The position numbers were made by a program, and so were the translations under genes. 64,000 nucleotides of DNA from Harmonia axyridis. Lineage: Eukaryota > Arthropoda > Insecta > Coleoptera > Coccinellidae. Below are positions 1 to 11,367 of this stretch, one piece after another; position 1 is the stretch's first letter, and each line of letters starts with the position of its first letter. The notes beneath the pieces were generated by a model. The model was given only the letters and a program-made list of their open reading frames with translations, had not been told where the DNA came from and made no database searches. The stretch lies in the NCBI RefSeq assembly GCF_914767665.1, contig NC_059507.1, positions 23,066,718 to 23,130,717 of the forward strand, written 5' to 3'.

Positions 1-1798
1 TATAGGGTACGTTTAAGTAACCCCCACTTTCTATAAGTAGAATAGACTGAAATAATAAAAAATATAGTTTCTAATTTGAAAATCTTGAGTTTTAATGAAT
101 TTGAGTTGTCCAAGTTCATGATCTTCTCATAAACACCCTGTACATTTTTGGTCCAAACCGCAAATAGTCTTATAATACTACGTATTTGCAGAATCGAAAA
201 ACAAAACAAATTTTTCGAAAAAAGCTTTTTCAGCAGAAATATTAAAAAAAATTGAGTCCTTATCGTCACCATTTTCTTTATAACAACCCCATGAACCGTT
301 GAGTTTTTACCCAAGGTATGGCATATTGCTGAAATTGCCATCAAAAAAGCTAAAAGCTATCTAATGATGCAATAATATACTGAGCGTGCCATTTGAAATA
401 AGGAAGTACATAGTAGTCTGTTTCCGGTATAACCGGAAGTTGTAGAGATCTGAAAATATTTTCGGGTGGAAGTTCATTGTCTCAAACCCCAACATACAAA
501 TTTTCAGCAACAAATTATGATTAGCATTCCATAAACGTCTAATAGGCCATCGCGGTATTTAAGGTGCTCTATCAAAAAAAAAGGCGAAAAGCGCAATATC
601 TTTGAAACGGATTAGATTTTTTAAGAACCGATAAAGGTATGCTTTTCGACAAATGTATGGCTAAAAAACTGCTTTGAAAAAAATGGGGTGAATGATATAG
701 CAAAATATTTGAAACAGACGTTTCTCACAAACGTCCTTGAAAACTGGAGAACGAATCAAGATATCTATGATCTTCTTTTCTTATTATTTCTAAAAAGGAG
801 ATCGGGGGTCCTTGAAGATTTTTTCTCCAAGTCTTATAGTTCTCGAGATGCTTACAGCGAATTTGAGACATCCTGTACTATTGTTCGATGTATAAAGTTT
901 TCCTGGATACCACAATATATCAAAATAATACTAAACTAATCGAATTGAGTTTTTGAAATTTTATATAACCTTCAGATAATCGAATTCTCATTCAAATTGT
1001 TTCAGAAGTGAAACATGCCGAATTCTTGGAAATAATTCGTTTTTTATTACCTCATTTAGTGCACTTTCACATTAAGTATTCAAGTAAGAGGTAGAAAAGT
1101 TATCGTACTTATCTAATAATATTTCCTAACATTATTTTGCGAAAAAAATACTCCGATAAATTAATGAACAATAAAATTCAAAAAGGGGGTACTCCGCTTT
1201 GAAAAATATTTGAGAATCTTTTTTAGAGATGGGTAAGTTGATTCACATAACTAATATTACACGTTCATGTAATTTTGAGTGAATTATTCCAAAATAGGAT
1301 TGTACTTGTAGTTGAATCATTCGATATCATAACAAAAAGCTAAAACCAACGCTTCGAACACACTTAATCTGTCGACAAATTAATTCTCCTTGAATATATT
1401 TTGATTCAATCCAAACAAACAATTGCATGAGGGATACAGTTACATAAAACATTAGAATTTATATGGCACAAATCTTCGGATAATGTCAAAGGGATATACT
1501 GTGGTAATTCCAGGTAGAATAATTGCAGCAGTATTAAACACAAGTCTGGAAAAATGTCAAAGGTCATAGCGAGTTTATGTAAGAAAATCGAAAGCATATA
1601 CATAGATACAATGTTCTCGGTTGTGGTAACCAAGACAAAGACTGTTTACGTTAATGCTGCTATGACAGTGCTAATTGATCCAATTTGCATGATGGGAAGT
1701 GGATTGGTTTGCGATAATGTGTACAAATTATGCGAAAATAGTTCCCGGCAAACGTAGACAAATTTCAACATCAGTTTTTAATTTTCAATTACACAGAC
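1..1798. other. Gene-poor left edge
   Basis: No gene is recognised here. Two open frames of moderate length (688-939 and 1554-1757, plus strand) have no family signature I know. The second has a cysteine-containing end (ICMMGSGLVCDNVYKLC) but no supporting splice structure. Positions about 270-560 match a second copy near 38447-38685, so part of this stretch is a dispersed repeat. Confidence 0.4.
270..560 (+). repeat. Dispersed repeat, copy 1 (partner at 38447)
   Basis: Long diverged similarity to 38447-38685 in the same orientation. Shared blocks include GAGTTTTTACCCAAG, GATGCAATAATATACTG and GGTATAACCGG, followed in both by a block ending in ACCATCGCGGT or CCATCGCGGT. No coding potential was seen. 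The class is unknown. Confidence 0.6.
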
Positions 1799-2760
1799 TT
1801 TTTTGGTGTACAGGCTGGGCAAATTTCGATGTTTTAGCACTACAACTTTTCAACCAGATGAGATAAACAAAATCTGATACTCCATTCTCGGTCTCTTTTT
1901 CTGAGAAACTAACAAGGGTAGTATTCCTTTTTGGCCTCCATTTTTTGTTTTCGAGTTATAAGCGAAAATTGTAAAAATGGCGATATCGAAAAACATTTAT
2001 ATCTCCGCTAATACTTATGATAGAGCTCTGAAATTAAAACATTTTACATGCATTTTTTAACATAGAATTTAGTGGCGTGGGTATTTAATTACGAAGTTTT
2101 GACCCAAAGTTGTGTGTTTTCAAATGGGAACACTAGATTTCTGTGCCATTTTTTGAAAGCTTAATTTTTCCTGATTTCAAAAATATATAACATCGCATTA
2201 TTCGTATTAAAATAAATAACAGAAAATGGTCAAAAACCTTTTTCACCTAAGAGTCTCAATATTTCTATGGTTTCAACTGTTGATGAGCATAGAAAAATTG
2301 AGCTTTCTATAACAAGAGCAGTGTCCTCCGTCAAAAACATTTTTGACCACTTTCTGTAATTTATTTCAATACGAATCATACGATGTTATATATTTTTGAA
2401 ATCAGGAAAAATTAAGCTTTTACAAAATGGCACAGAAATCTAGTGTTTCCATTTGAAAAAACATAACTTTGGGTCATAGCTTCGTAATTGAAAACCCTTT
2501 TGAAGATACGAGCACGCCACTGGATTCTACGTAAAAAAGTGCCTCTATGATGTTTTAATTTCAGAGCTCTATCATCAGTATTAGCGGAGATATAAATGTT
2601 TTTCCAATTTTCGCTTATAACTCGAAAACAAATGAAGGTGGCCAAAAATGAATACTAGCCTTGTTAGTTTCTCAGAAAAAGAGACCGAGAATGGGGTATC
2701 AGATTTTGTATGAAAGTTGTAGTGCTAAAACTTCTAAATTTGCCCAACCTGTACAAAAAA
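1799..2760. repeat. Palindromic (snap-back) element of about 960 bp
   Basis: The two halves are inverted copies of each other. The left arm (about 1799-2240) begins TTTTTTGGTGTACAGG and the right arm, read in reverse complement from 2760, begins TTTTTTGTACAGG. Both then share GGGCAAATTT, TTTTAGCACTACAACTTT and CTCGGTCTCTTTTTCTGAG. Arms of roughly 400 bp leave a centre of about 100 bp. No transposase is visible, so this looks like a non-autonomous inverted-repeat element. The open frame at 2412-2645 lies wholly in one arm and is not a gene. Confidence 0.75.
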
Positions 2761-2809
2761 TTCGGCAGGATAAAAAAATAAAAATAAGTAGGTGTAGATA
2801 ATACAGTGT

Positions 2810-3060
2810 GGTCCAACGAAAACTCAACACCTCGACTTTCCGGCTTTAAAATGAAAATGTGAAAACTCGCTCGGACCCGTCATTTTCTGATTCGAGGGAG
2901 AACAACTTTTCCGCTCTTCACATACCCGTACACCCTGTATCTCGGAAACGAAGGTTGTTAGAATATATATTTGTATGAACTTTTTTTCATGAAAAAAGGT
3001 GTTCTATCCGACGCCACAGTTGTTGAACTAAAATCTGGACCACCCTGTATATTATAACTC
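2810..3060. repeat. Fragment of the CACCCTGTAT repeat class
   Basis: Contains ACACCCTGTATCTCGGAAACGA and ends CACCCTGTATATTA. The same phrases occur at 18440-18560, where a related block reads CACCCTGTATCTCGGAAACG and ends CACCCTGTATATGG. This is probably a remnant of a Tc1/mariner-like non-autonomous element whose termini read TACAGGGTG. Confidence 0.5.
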
Positions 3061-3180
3061 AAAACTCAATCATGTTGAACATAGAGCTCATTTGTCCAGA
3101 AATTGGTAACTAGAGAAATTATAAACATATTCAAATAGATGGTTGATTTGATTTCCTCCAGTATTCAATTATTCTTACTA

Positions 3181-3768
3181 TACAGGGGGTTTCCTAATTG
3201 AATGTCAATATTTATGAGGATGATTTTTGGTCCCATTTTAAGAAAAAACTTCATATGAACAAATGTCCTAAACATCTAACCTTTTGAGATACAGGGTGGT
3301 AAAGTTTAAAAAAAAATGAAATCTGTATTGACGATATTTTTATGATCATGCATAGAAACGGTTTTCATTTTTTTAAGCGAAAACGATCCATCGAATTGAA
3401 AAAAGTCAAGTGATCAACTTTGATTAGAAATGATTGGGAATTTCAAAAATAATTTTATTTCAGGAGAATCTGTGGCGTACCATCAATGTCTGCTGAAATA
3501 GGCATGTCAAATTACGTACGAACGCCGCTGGTGGAAATTATAAAGAAATGATACATTAAAAAATGCCTCTTGATTCATAGTACTTGTATGAAATATCTGA
3601 ATTAGTATTATAGATAGTAATAATAAATGATTTATTTTTTTAAACTTTAGCAACTTGTATCTCAAAAGGTAAGACGTTTGGGACATATGTTCATATGAAT
3701 TTTTTTCTTAAAATGGACCCAAAAATCACCCCCATTAATATTGACAATAAATTAAGAAACACCCTGTA
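3181..3768. repeat. MITE-like element with about 130-bp terminal inverted repeats
   Basis: The left end reads TACAGGGGGTTTCCTAATTG and the right end, in reverse complement, reads TACAGGGTGTTTCTTAATTT. The arms continue as diverged inverted copies for about 130 bp (CAATATT, GGTCCATTTTAAGAAAAAA, TTCATATGAAC, CTTTTGAGATACA). The flanks are AT-rich and a TA duplication is possible. No transposase is present. Confidence 0.7.
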
Positions 3769-4377
3769 TTTATTGAACTACATCAATTTTTTTTATTGAA
3801 TGGTGTTCCAAATAAATGGTTAATTCAATTCCCTTTTTTTTTGTCAACGTAATTCAGAGTTCACTGACGTTGCGATCACAAATGTAATCTAACTGCCTCA
3901 TATCAACTGTCAAGCAATGCCTATAGCTCTAATTAAATTGATTGATTCATTTTTAATCACGTACACATGATATCCCGAACTGTATTCAATGACGAACTTT
4001 AGCGGTCTTTTTCATGAAAGCAAGCGACGAGTGGAATTCAATCAACCACGATTTTTTAATTAATTCACTCAATCCAAACCCTCCCTATATTTGTCGCAAG
4101 TTAAATGCCGTGTTTAATTAATCATTTTAATGTTGTTTTCTACTCCCCGAGTGTTTTAGAATTGATATTTGATCTTACCTTGCAAACTCAAATGATCCCA
4201 ACATGTCTGTGGTTTTATAACGGTCCGACTTTGATACTCTGAAAAAATTAAAGAATTAATTAATTTGTTAAACATTTAATTGGGGGTATTCGATCATTTG
4301 ATATTCATATGCAGGTTGAATCATATGGTGGTAAAATTATCAAATTTCGTTTTAATTAATCACTACAGGAAAAATGT

Positions 4378-4959
4378 GGGAATAGGGATGTTGCGTGATA
4401 TAATAAAATCAAATGAATTAGGTTTTCCACATCAAAGGCCGTTTTTAAAATACTAAAATAGCATTTTCATTATCTTCTGTCCCGAATTCAATTTAATAAA
4501 ATGGATTTAAATTTTGTTAATTCTTTTTTACTAGCACGTGACTGCGAACGCCAATCAGGGCAATTTGACGTCATTGCACTGAGACGTTTAAAACATAGAC
4601 AAACTAATCTTATCTAGAACTAGTTCATCTATGGTTTAGAACGTCAGATGATATAATCAAACCGAAATGACTGTCAATATCAGCTGCTATTTGTTCAGGT
4701 TGACAGGCCGTTTGACCATTAGCACGTGGTGATCATACATACACTAGTTAGTTTGTCTATTGTGGTGACTCTTTTATGCAGTGACGTTACCATAATACCG
4801 TGACAGAATGGAGCGTTTCAGCGGGAATTTTAAAAACTTTTTTTATTTACGTATTTTTTATTGGTACTTTCTATATTTTTCCATGAAAATATTTTTTTTC
4901 GTTTTTATATAGGGCTTATCTACAAATTCAAATTATTTCAAAATATGGGCAACATCCCT
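4378..4959. repeat. Candidate inverted-repeat element
   Basis: A 14-bp inverted pair, AATAGGGATGTTGC near 4380 and its complement GCAACATCCCTATT near 4950, encloses a second pair, ACATAGACAAACTAA (about 4594) and TTAGTTTGTCTATTGT (about 4747). The nested arrangement suggests a decayed DNA element with an inner palindrome. The short matches make this tentative. Confidence 0.4.
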
Positions 4960-6428
4960 ATTGTGATAATTTGCAAATACAATATGTTTCATGTATCACC
5001 GAAGAAGAAATTATATGTTTAACTCGCTATATGACTACCTTGGCTGGATTCCTATCCTCGCTACACTCGGCTATAAACTATCAGCCGCGTCAGTCAATCT
5101 ACTTCTCACTCGTGTGTTTGAAACTTCAAATTTCCACACTTGTGGGAAAAGTTGAACTTTCACCACTTGTTGCACAATATACTAATTCTCTGATTATGTG
5201 GCTTATCATCAAAAATTCAGTGAATTAGAGAAAATAATGTATAATACTTGTATAGAAGGCTCATTCTATACCATTAGTTAATTCATTTGAATTTTTAAAT
5301 CCTGGAAGAATATAAATGCCTTCTGCACTTGATTTATAAACAACTATTCCTATCCTATAGTTCCTGTAGTTTATCTTAAAGGTGTTTTAGATGTAGTAAT
5401 ACATTCTGTTTTGGCTACAAATATTTCTATACCTAGGGGTTTGGAAACATTATTGAACAAGAATAGAAGTCTCTGGAGTTATACCCATTTTCTGATATCT
5501 GTACAGCTTCATCTGCATGGCTGCACAAGGTGTTTATTTCTTTTTTCTCATTTTTGTATCCCCATTGATTTCAAACCACCATTTTAGTGAAAATATTTAA
5601 AACGTAGACCAATTGCGTTTTCAATTCCAAAGCTTCCTCGACGTTCAGAAGACTTGGAAGCAAAGTATGCGGCGTCTTCAAATCTAGTACAAATCGCGTT
5701 CAATTCGCTAATTCCATTCAGACGAATTGATAACGGTTAAACCAGTGTTATAAATACGTAATGCCGTATTTTATTAATCCTAAACAAAATAAACATTTAC
5801 GTCCGTTCGATCGGACGCAATCGGATTTCGATACGCAAACCGGACAGTGATACACCAACTGTGCAACGGGTTATTTACTTTACGTTATGCGAGCAGAATT
5901 AGTGGTGGCCCAGATCATAAATCTGTATCGGAGGAAGGTGTTCCCGAAATCATTGTTGATTTGACAGGGAGCCCAATATTTGCGCAGTAAATGGGTATGA
6001 AATCGAGCCATTCTGATGCAGTGAATAATAGTTATGTTTCAGCGATTTTAACATTTAACGTAGAATTTATACTGGTAGATTTTATATAACTGGGTTCATA
6101 TGAAATGATAGTATTATGTGTGATTAGTTTAGGAAGTGTGCGAAATTTTATACATCGTAGCCCACATCCAGTCCAGCCAAATGAAAGATTCTCCAATAAG
6201 AGTTTTTATTTTGATGTTAATAGGGGTTTACACCACGTGACATTTTCTTGATCTGCCAAAGTTTAACTACTCCTCAGCGTTACCACCACTTTTCAGGATG
6301 CTTGAAGCAATCTCAAACGTTCCTCTGATTGACCGCCCTTTTCTACCACGTGCAAGAATACAAAATAGCACTTTATTTTTGATTTTAGAAAAATCATTTT
6401 TTCAGCCTTCGACAGGACTTTTTAAATA
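4960..6428. other. Intergenic stretch without a recognised gene
   Basis: Positions about 5130-5275 are related, in inverted orientation, to about 12230-12340 (shared TTAGAGAAAATAATGTATAATACT), so a dispersed repeat lies here. Positions about 5640-6000 are less AT-rich than the surroundings but show no coding frame or splice pattern I can defend. Confidence 0.4.
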
Positions 6429-6792
6429 ATATTTTTTTCGGCAACCGTCCGGGAAGTGCTCACTTCCCGGACGCTTCTTCTCTGAGAAAGTAGCATTTCC
6501 CGGCCTAGTCCGGAAAGTACGTACTAGGCCGGAAAAGAATCATAGAATCCATAGCAACCGAGATAACGGCTGACAGTTCATATGAAATTAGTTGTCAAAA
6601 ATTTGCATGTTTTTTTATCGCAATCGCAATAAAATATGGAAAGCAGCAGCAATAGTGTTATTTTACATGGTTGCCGAAAAAATATTGTACGCAACACGCC
6701 CGAAAATGGTTTTTTTGGACTCACATTTTGTCTATTCGTCCAAAAAAACCCTATTTTCCGGACTTGTTACGTAAATTACTATTATGTAAAAA
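6429..6792 (+). repeat. Hairpin-rich element, copy 1
   Basis: It begins with TTTTTTTCGGCAACC, then a 26-nt hairpin at 6447-6472 (12-bp arms, 2-nt loop), then a second hairpin at 6500-6532 that is 9-10 nt shorter than in the other copies. A body containing ATGGAAAGCAGCAGC follows, and the copy ends near GTTACGTAAATTACTATTA. An internal inverted match (GGTTGCCGAAAAAATATT at about 6670) mirrors the left terminus. This copy lacks the GACTTCCAGG motif that is expanded in the copy at 7771. Full-length related copies are at 7443, 7771 and 23560. Confidence 0.75.
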
Positions 6793-6799
6793 TCCATAA

Positions 6800-7440
6800 A
6801 AAAATGAATGTTTGTGCATCAGGCTCATTTTCCAACAAGTAGAGCCCAATCACACCACCAGCCAAAAAAGCCACAAAACAGTGACACGTTGTAGGAGGGA
6901 GCGGCTTTTGAACAATAATTCTTGGATTTTCTGAGCTTCAAGGGCAACAATTCCTCTTATATAAACGTAATCTCTGAGGTGAAAATGGGCCTTATTACTG
7001 AAGATGATTTTCCGTAGAATATCACTTTGATGCATTTCAAAGATTCAATCAGCGAAGATACGACATTGCTGGTGATCGACCAGCTTTAGTTCTTGTGTTA
7101 ACTGTACTTTTAAAGTCTTAAGACCTATGTCTTCATGTAAAATACGGTCTAATATTGATTAAGGAATGCCTTATTCTACAAGGAATCGACAAACCTGGCT
7201 TTTCATCGACACTACAGGCTACAGCAGCAATATTTTCAGTTGTTCTTGAGCGATTCACAAGGTTTCGATTCTTTATATCAACTTTTTGTTCCTATAGCTC
7301 AAATTTCAAAATCAAAGTTCCACTACTTCCGGTTGAAAAGGTGCTTCGCGACGTACCAAAAGTGCTTTCATTTTGCGATCTGTGACATAAAATGACAGCT
7401 TCAAAAGTGACAGCTGTCCAGATATCGGTTTATTGAAATA
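6800..7440 (-). pseudogene. Tc1/mariner-like DDE transposase relic, copy 1
   Basis: Read on the minus strand, broken frames give KIIFSNKAHFHLRDYVY near 7020-6960, then a run resembling SSENPRII and KPLPP, then VTVL-FW near 6880. These match the central part of a common insect DDE transposase whose typical wording is FSDEAHFHLNGYVN..GSENP..VTVWCGFW. Several frameshifts separate the blocks, so it is inactive. The same family is seen at 12700-13560: both copies share GAAGATGATTTTCCGTAGAATATCACTT and CCAGATATCGGT near the right-hand end. Hairpin-element copies abut both sides (6429-6792 and 7443 onward). Confidence 0.65.
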
Positions 7441-7442
7441 CA

Positions 7443-8274
7443 TTTTTTTCGGCAACCGCTTTTTCTCTGGGAAAGTAGCATTTCCCGGCCTAGTCCGGAA
7501 AGTACGTACTTCCCGGACTAGGCCGGAAAAGAATCATAGAATCCATAGCAACCGAGATAACGGCTGACAGTTCATATGAAATTAGTTGTCAAAAATTTGC
7601 ATGTTTTTGATCGCAATCGCAATAAAATATGGAAAGCAGCAGCGATAGTGTTATTTTACATGGTTGCCGAAAAAATATTGTACGCAACACGCCCGAAAAT
7701 GGTTTTTTTGGACTCACAGACTTCCAGGACTCGCTATTTTACCCTATTTTCCGGACTTGTTACGTAATAGTAATTTACGTAACAAGTCCGGAAAATAGGG
7801 TTTTTTTGGACGAATAGACAAAATTCCAGGACGAGCGTAAGCGAGTCCTGGAAGTCTGCGAGTCCTGGAAGTCTGCGAGTCCTGGAAGTCTGCGAGTCCT
7901 GGAAGTCTGCGAGTCCTGGAAGTCTGCGAGTCCTGGAAGTCTGCGAGTCCTGGAAGTCTGCGAGTCCTGGAAGTCTGTGAGTCCAAAAAAACCATTTTCG
8001 GGCGTGTTGCGTACAATATTTTTTCGGCAACCAAGTAAAATAACACTATCGTTGCTGCTTTCCATATTTTATTGCGATTACGATAAAAAAACATGAAAAT
8101 TTTTGACAACTAATTTCATATGAACTGTCAGCCGGTTATCTCGGTTGCTATGGATTCTATGATTCTTTTCCGGCCTAGTCCGGGAAGTACGTACTTTCCG
8201 GACTAGGCCGGGAAATGCTACTTTCTCAGAGAAAAAGCGTCCGGGAAGTGCTCACTTCCCGGACGGTTGCCGAA
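7443..8274. repeat. Inverted pair of hairpin elements (copy A plus, copy B minus)
   Basis: Copy A (7443-7770, plus) and copy B (7771-8274, minus) lie tail to tail and meet at about 7757-7790 in a palindrome (GGACTTGTTACGTAA and its complement). Both carry the 42-nt hairpin with 21-bp arms and no loop (7485-7526 in A, 8170-8211 in B). Copy B also has the 26-nt hairpin (8239-8264), which is deleted in A. The whole unit is an 830-bp fold-back structure. Frames running through it are repeats of the same short peptide in several phases and are not host genes. Confidence 0.8.
7841..7976. repeat. 17-bp minisatellite, eight perfect units
   Basis: The unit GCGAGTCCTGGAAGTCT is repeated eight times without interruption, with starts at 7841, 7858, 7875, 7892, 7909, 7926, 7943 and 7960. 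It lies inside copy B of the hairpin element. Copy A (about 7718-7735) and the copy at 23560 carry only a single, partly altered unit, so the array is a local expansion. Because 17 is not a multiple of 3, translation cycles through three frames (SRTRRLPGLADFQDSQT), which explains the repetitive open frames here. Confidence 0.95.
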
Positions 8275-8734
8275 AAATTACTATTTTCTCCTCTTTCTTC
8301 AGACAATCAACGCATATGACAGAAACATTTCAATATCAGGGATCAAATTTTGTAACATTTCAACCGAGGATGGGGGGCCTCGTCGCTACCTGATCGAGCC
8401 GACCCTTCCCAACCGGAACTAGAACGGACTGATGTGATCAGTTCGAAATTTTGCACGAAGCTTGAAATTATTTCATATATACACAAAAAATTTCAAATCC
8501 GTCGGCTTCAGTCTAATTGATTCAATTTTTACTTTGAGAATGACAGACTTTTTTCAATAAAGTAATGAATGAAATAATTCATGTGTATAACGTTTCTGAA
8601 ATAAGGTCCTGTTTTTATTTCTTTTGTGATAATATTCGATGCTTGATGATCGGACTGCTGATTCCCAAGTTATGGAAATCAGAAATTCAGACCAATTTTC
8701 ATGACCACCCTGTATCTCCGAAAATATTAAGGTA
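8275..8734. other. Intergenic stretch, nothing recognised
   Basis: A short run contains CACCCTGTATCTCCGAAA near 8705, a trace of the common TACAGGGTG-ended repeats. I see no coding signal. Confidence 0.4.
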
Positions 8735-9866
8735 TTTGTAAACATAACGCCATCGGAATACTAGTCGATTTGTGTCTGCTTCACAAAATTATTCTCGATT
8801 AAACATGTCAATCCACGAGCAAATTCTCGTCATTTGCTGGAGGTTTAATTTTCTGACTTGATATAAAGAAATCTGCGGCTGAGGCTCATCGAATGCTCTC
8901 AAATACCCATGGTAAGTTCGCTATTAGTGAAGGAACGTGCCGAGAGTGGTTTCAACGCTTCAAAAACTTCGAAACCATCATGGCGGTGAAAGGGAGAAGG
9001 TCTTTGAAGATGCAAAATTGGAGGCATTACTTGATCAAGACTCGTGTCAAACGCAACAAAAATTGACAGAATCTTTGGGAGTGACCCAACAAGCCATTTC
9101 AAAACGTCTGAAAGTCATGGGAAAGATTCAGAAACAAGTAAATTGGGTGCCGTACGAGTTGAAGCCTAAATATGTTGAACGGCGTTTGTTTGCTTGTGAG
9201 CGGCTGCTGGCAAGACAAAAATGGAATGGATTTTTGCATCCCACTGTGACTGGACACGAAAAATTAGTTCATTACGATAATCCCAAGTGCAGAAAATCAT
9301 GGGGATATCCCGGCCATGCTTCCACGTCGACGGCCAAACCGGATATTCAATATTCCAAGGTCCTGCTCAGTATTTGGTGGGACCAGCTCTCCGTAGTGTA
9401 TTATGAGTTTTTAGAACCGACTGAAACAACCACAGTCGATCGTTATCAAACACAATAATAAATGCGTTTGAGCTCAGCATTGAAAGACAAACGGCCGCAA
9501 TACAACGAGAGAAATGATAAAGTGATTTTACAACATGACAATGGTCGACCCCATGATGCGAAAGTGATCAAGACATACTTGGAAACGTTGAAATGGGAAG
9601 TCCTACCCCACCGGCCGTATTCTCCAGACGTTGCTCTCTCGGACTATCACCTGTTTCGATCCGTAGATCTTATGAAGAAGTTGAAAATTGGATCGATTCG
9701 TGGATAGCTTCAAAAAATGACCAATTTTTTCAACGCGGGATTCTTACGCTGCCCGAAAGATGGGAGAAAGTAGTGGCAAGCGATGGACAATTCTTTGAAT
9801 CATAAATAGTTTTCTACAATAAAGAATTTCCGAAAAAAACACTGGTTTGCAAAGTTGTACGCCTAT
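8735..9866 (+). mobile_element. mariner transposon relic, copy 1 (broken transposase)
   Basis: Plus-strand frames read as a mariner transposase: SAAEAHRMLSNTHGK and REWFQRFK near 8870-8965, VTQQAISKRLKVMG near 9082, NWVPYELKPKYVERR near 9140, then HYDNPKCRKSWGYPGHAS, IWWDQL, LQHDNGRPHDA and YSPDVALSDYHLF to about 9660. The end (WIDSWIASK, GILTLPERWEKVVASDGQ) lies in another frame up to 9805. Of the mariner D,D34D triad, the second (HDN) and third (SDY) aspartates are present. The first, usually TGDEK, reads TGHEK here. In-frame stops at about 9456-9461 and frameshifts near 8965 and 9665 confirm it is dead. The 3' terminal repeat GCAAAGTTGTACGCCT is visible near 9865; the 5' terminal repeat is missing. 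Confidence 0.9.
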
Positions 9867-10916
9867 GTAACTGTCTACTTTTCTGGAATAACCTGCATTC
9901 ACCAGTAGGCTATGGCCAGTCAATCATGTAACACCCTGTATATTATATGAATTCGATCGTTACTCGATGTTAATTCATTAACAAATAAAATAAACAAAAT
10001 AATTTCCACCAATATGAATATATTTCTGGAAATTACTCTGTATAATTTTATTTGATGACCTAATATGTTACAACTTCCTAAAGCTTCTTCCCCTAAGGGT
10101 ATTACCCCACAACTTCCTGTTTCTATTCATCGCTTTTTTATACCTGTAACTACAATATCCAAAAAGGGTCTCGGTTTTGTACATGTTGTTCGAGTCAATT
10201 TTCAGCGAATGCGCTAGCTCTAATGCCTTCAGTTCCCCTTCAAAGCAGGTATCTAAACTTGAATGAGTTCGTTCCTCCCTGTTTAGCCAGCTCTTACGAG
10301 ATATTTTTTACAGTTCAAGATGACTTACAGTCGTAGACCTTTGGGCCGTAAGTAAATCTACCTTTTATTTGCTCTTTACCGAATTCCGAATTGATAACAA
10401 CCGGTTTTCTGGGTAATTGTTCAAATGGGTTCAGTTTCGTTTCGAGATATCTTCTTCTTCTTCAACCACGACAGTGGTTACTATGGGTCCGCTCGAGCAT
10501 GTATCCAGATTTACGTTTCGAGATATATTTCATATTGGTTTATCATTGAGAATTGATCGATGAAACACAGAATCACGTAATATTTATCCTAATAAATTGT
10601 TTCGTCAATAAATATTCTAATTGTGACGCAATGTTTTCCAGAATTTACTGAGTACTAATTTTGTCCACTCACTATTATTTTATCTTCTGAGAAAATATCT
10701 TTATTTTTCTTCCTCAATTTTGTTGTTTATGTCTACTGGATCATGTGGCGAGAAGACACAGAAAGAAACTATGAAATTCGATGTTTACGTAACTAAATCT
10801 CACATTTCATGAATATATAGATTGCTCAACAATACCAACGAACAATTAAGTACCGGGTTTTTCACCACACTGACCCCCGCTTTAACTTTGTTACTAAAAG
10901 TGATATGAAAAAATGT
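9867..10916. other. Intergenic stretch, nothing recognised
   Basis: Contains a trace of the CACCCTGTATATTA repeat end near 9932. I see no coding frame, RNA gene or terminal repeat that I can support. Confidence 0.4.
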
Positions 10917-11367
10917 TTTCCACAAAAGTTTGACGAAATCGACCAGTGTTTTTTAAAATGATTTCACAAAACGAAATATATACAGAGTGGGCAACATATT
11001 GATTGCAACTTCATTTTTTCAAATGAAGCACCCTGTATATTTTGCTATATTTGAATAGATCTTTTTCCCCTGATTTCGAATATATAACATATGTTATATC
11101 ACTATCACTTGAAAACTAATCACTGAGCATGCAAGATGGATCTTAAAATTTTAAACTCTGTGGTACTCAGAATAAGAGAGATAGACCAAACATATGTTAT
11201 ATATTTTAAGTCAGGGGAAAAAAAAGAGCTAGTCAAATATAGAAAAATATACAGGGTATTCCATTTGAAAAAATTGAGTTGCAATCAATATGTTACCCAC
11301 TCTGTATATATTTCGTTTTGTGAAATCATTTTGAAAAACACTAGTCGATTTCGTGAAAATTTTGGAT
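10917..11367. repeat. Palindromic element of about 450 bp
   Basis: The arms are inverted copies around a centre near 11140. The left arm holds GACGAAATCGACCAGTGTT, ATGATTTCACAAAACGAAAT and ATACAGAGTGGG; the right arm holds their complements (CCCACTCTGTAT, ATTTCGTTTTGTGAAATCAT, AACACTAGTCGATTTCG). An inner pair, CACCCTGTATATTTTG and ATATACAGGGT, lies inside each arm. The open frame 11136-11546 runs through the right arm and is not a gene. Confidence 0.75.

Noticed and set aside
7841..7976. CRISPR array
   Set aside because: Units are contiguous with no spacers, and the genome is eukaryotic.
7734..8109. Three overlapping long minus-strand frames with SRTRRLPGLADFQ repeats
   Set aside because: They are the 17-bp minisatellite read in three phases, plus the element body; not a repeat protein gene.
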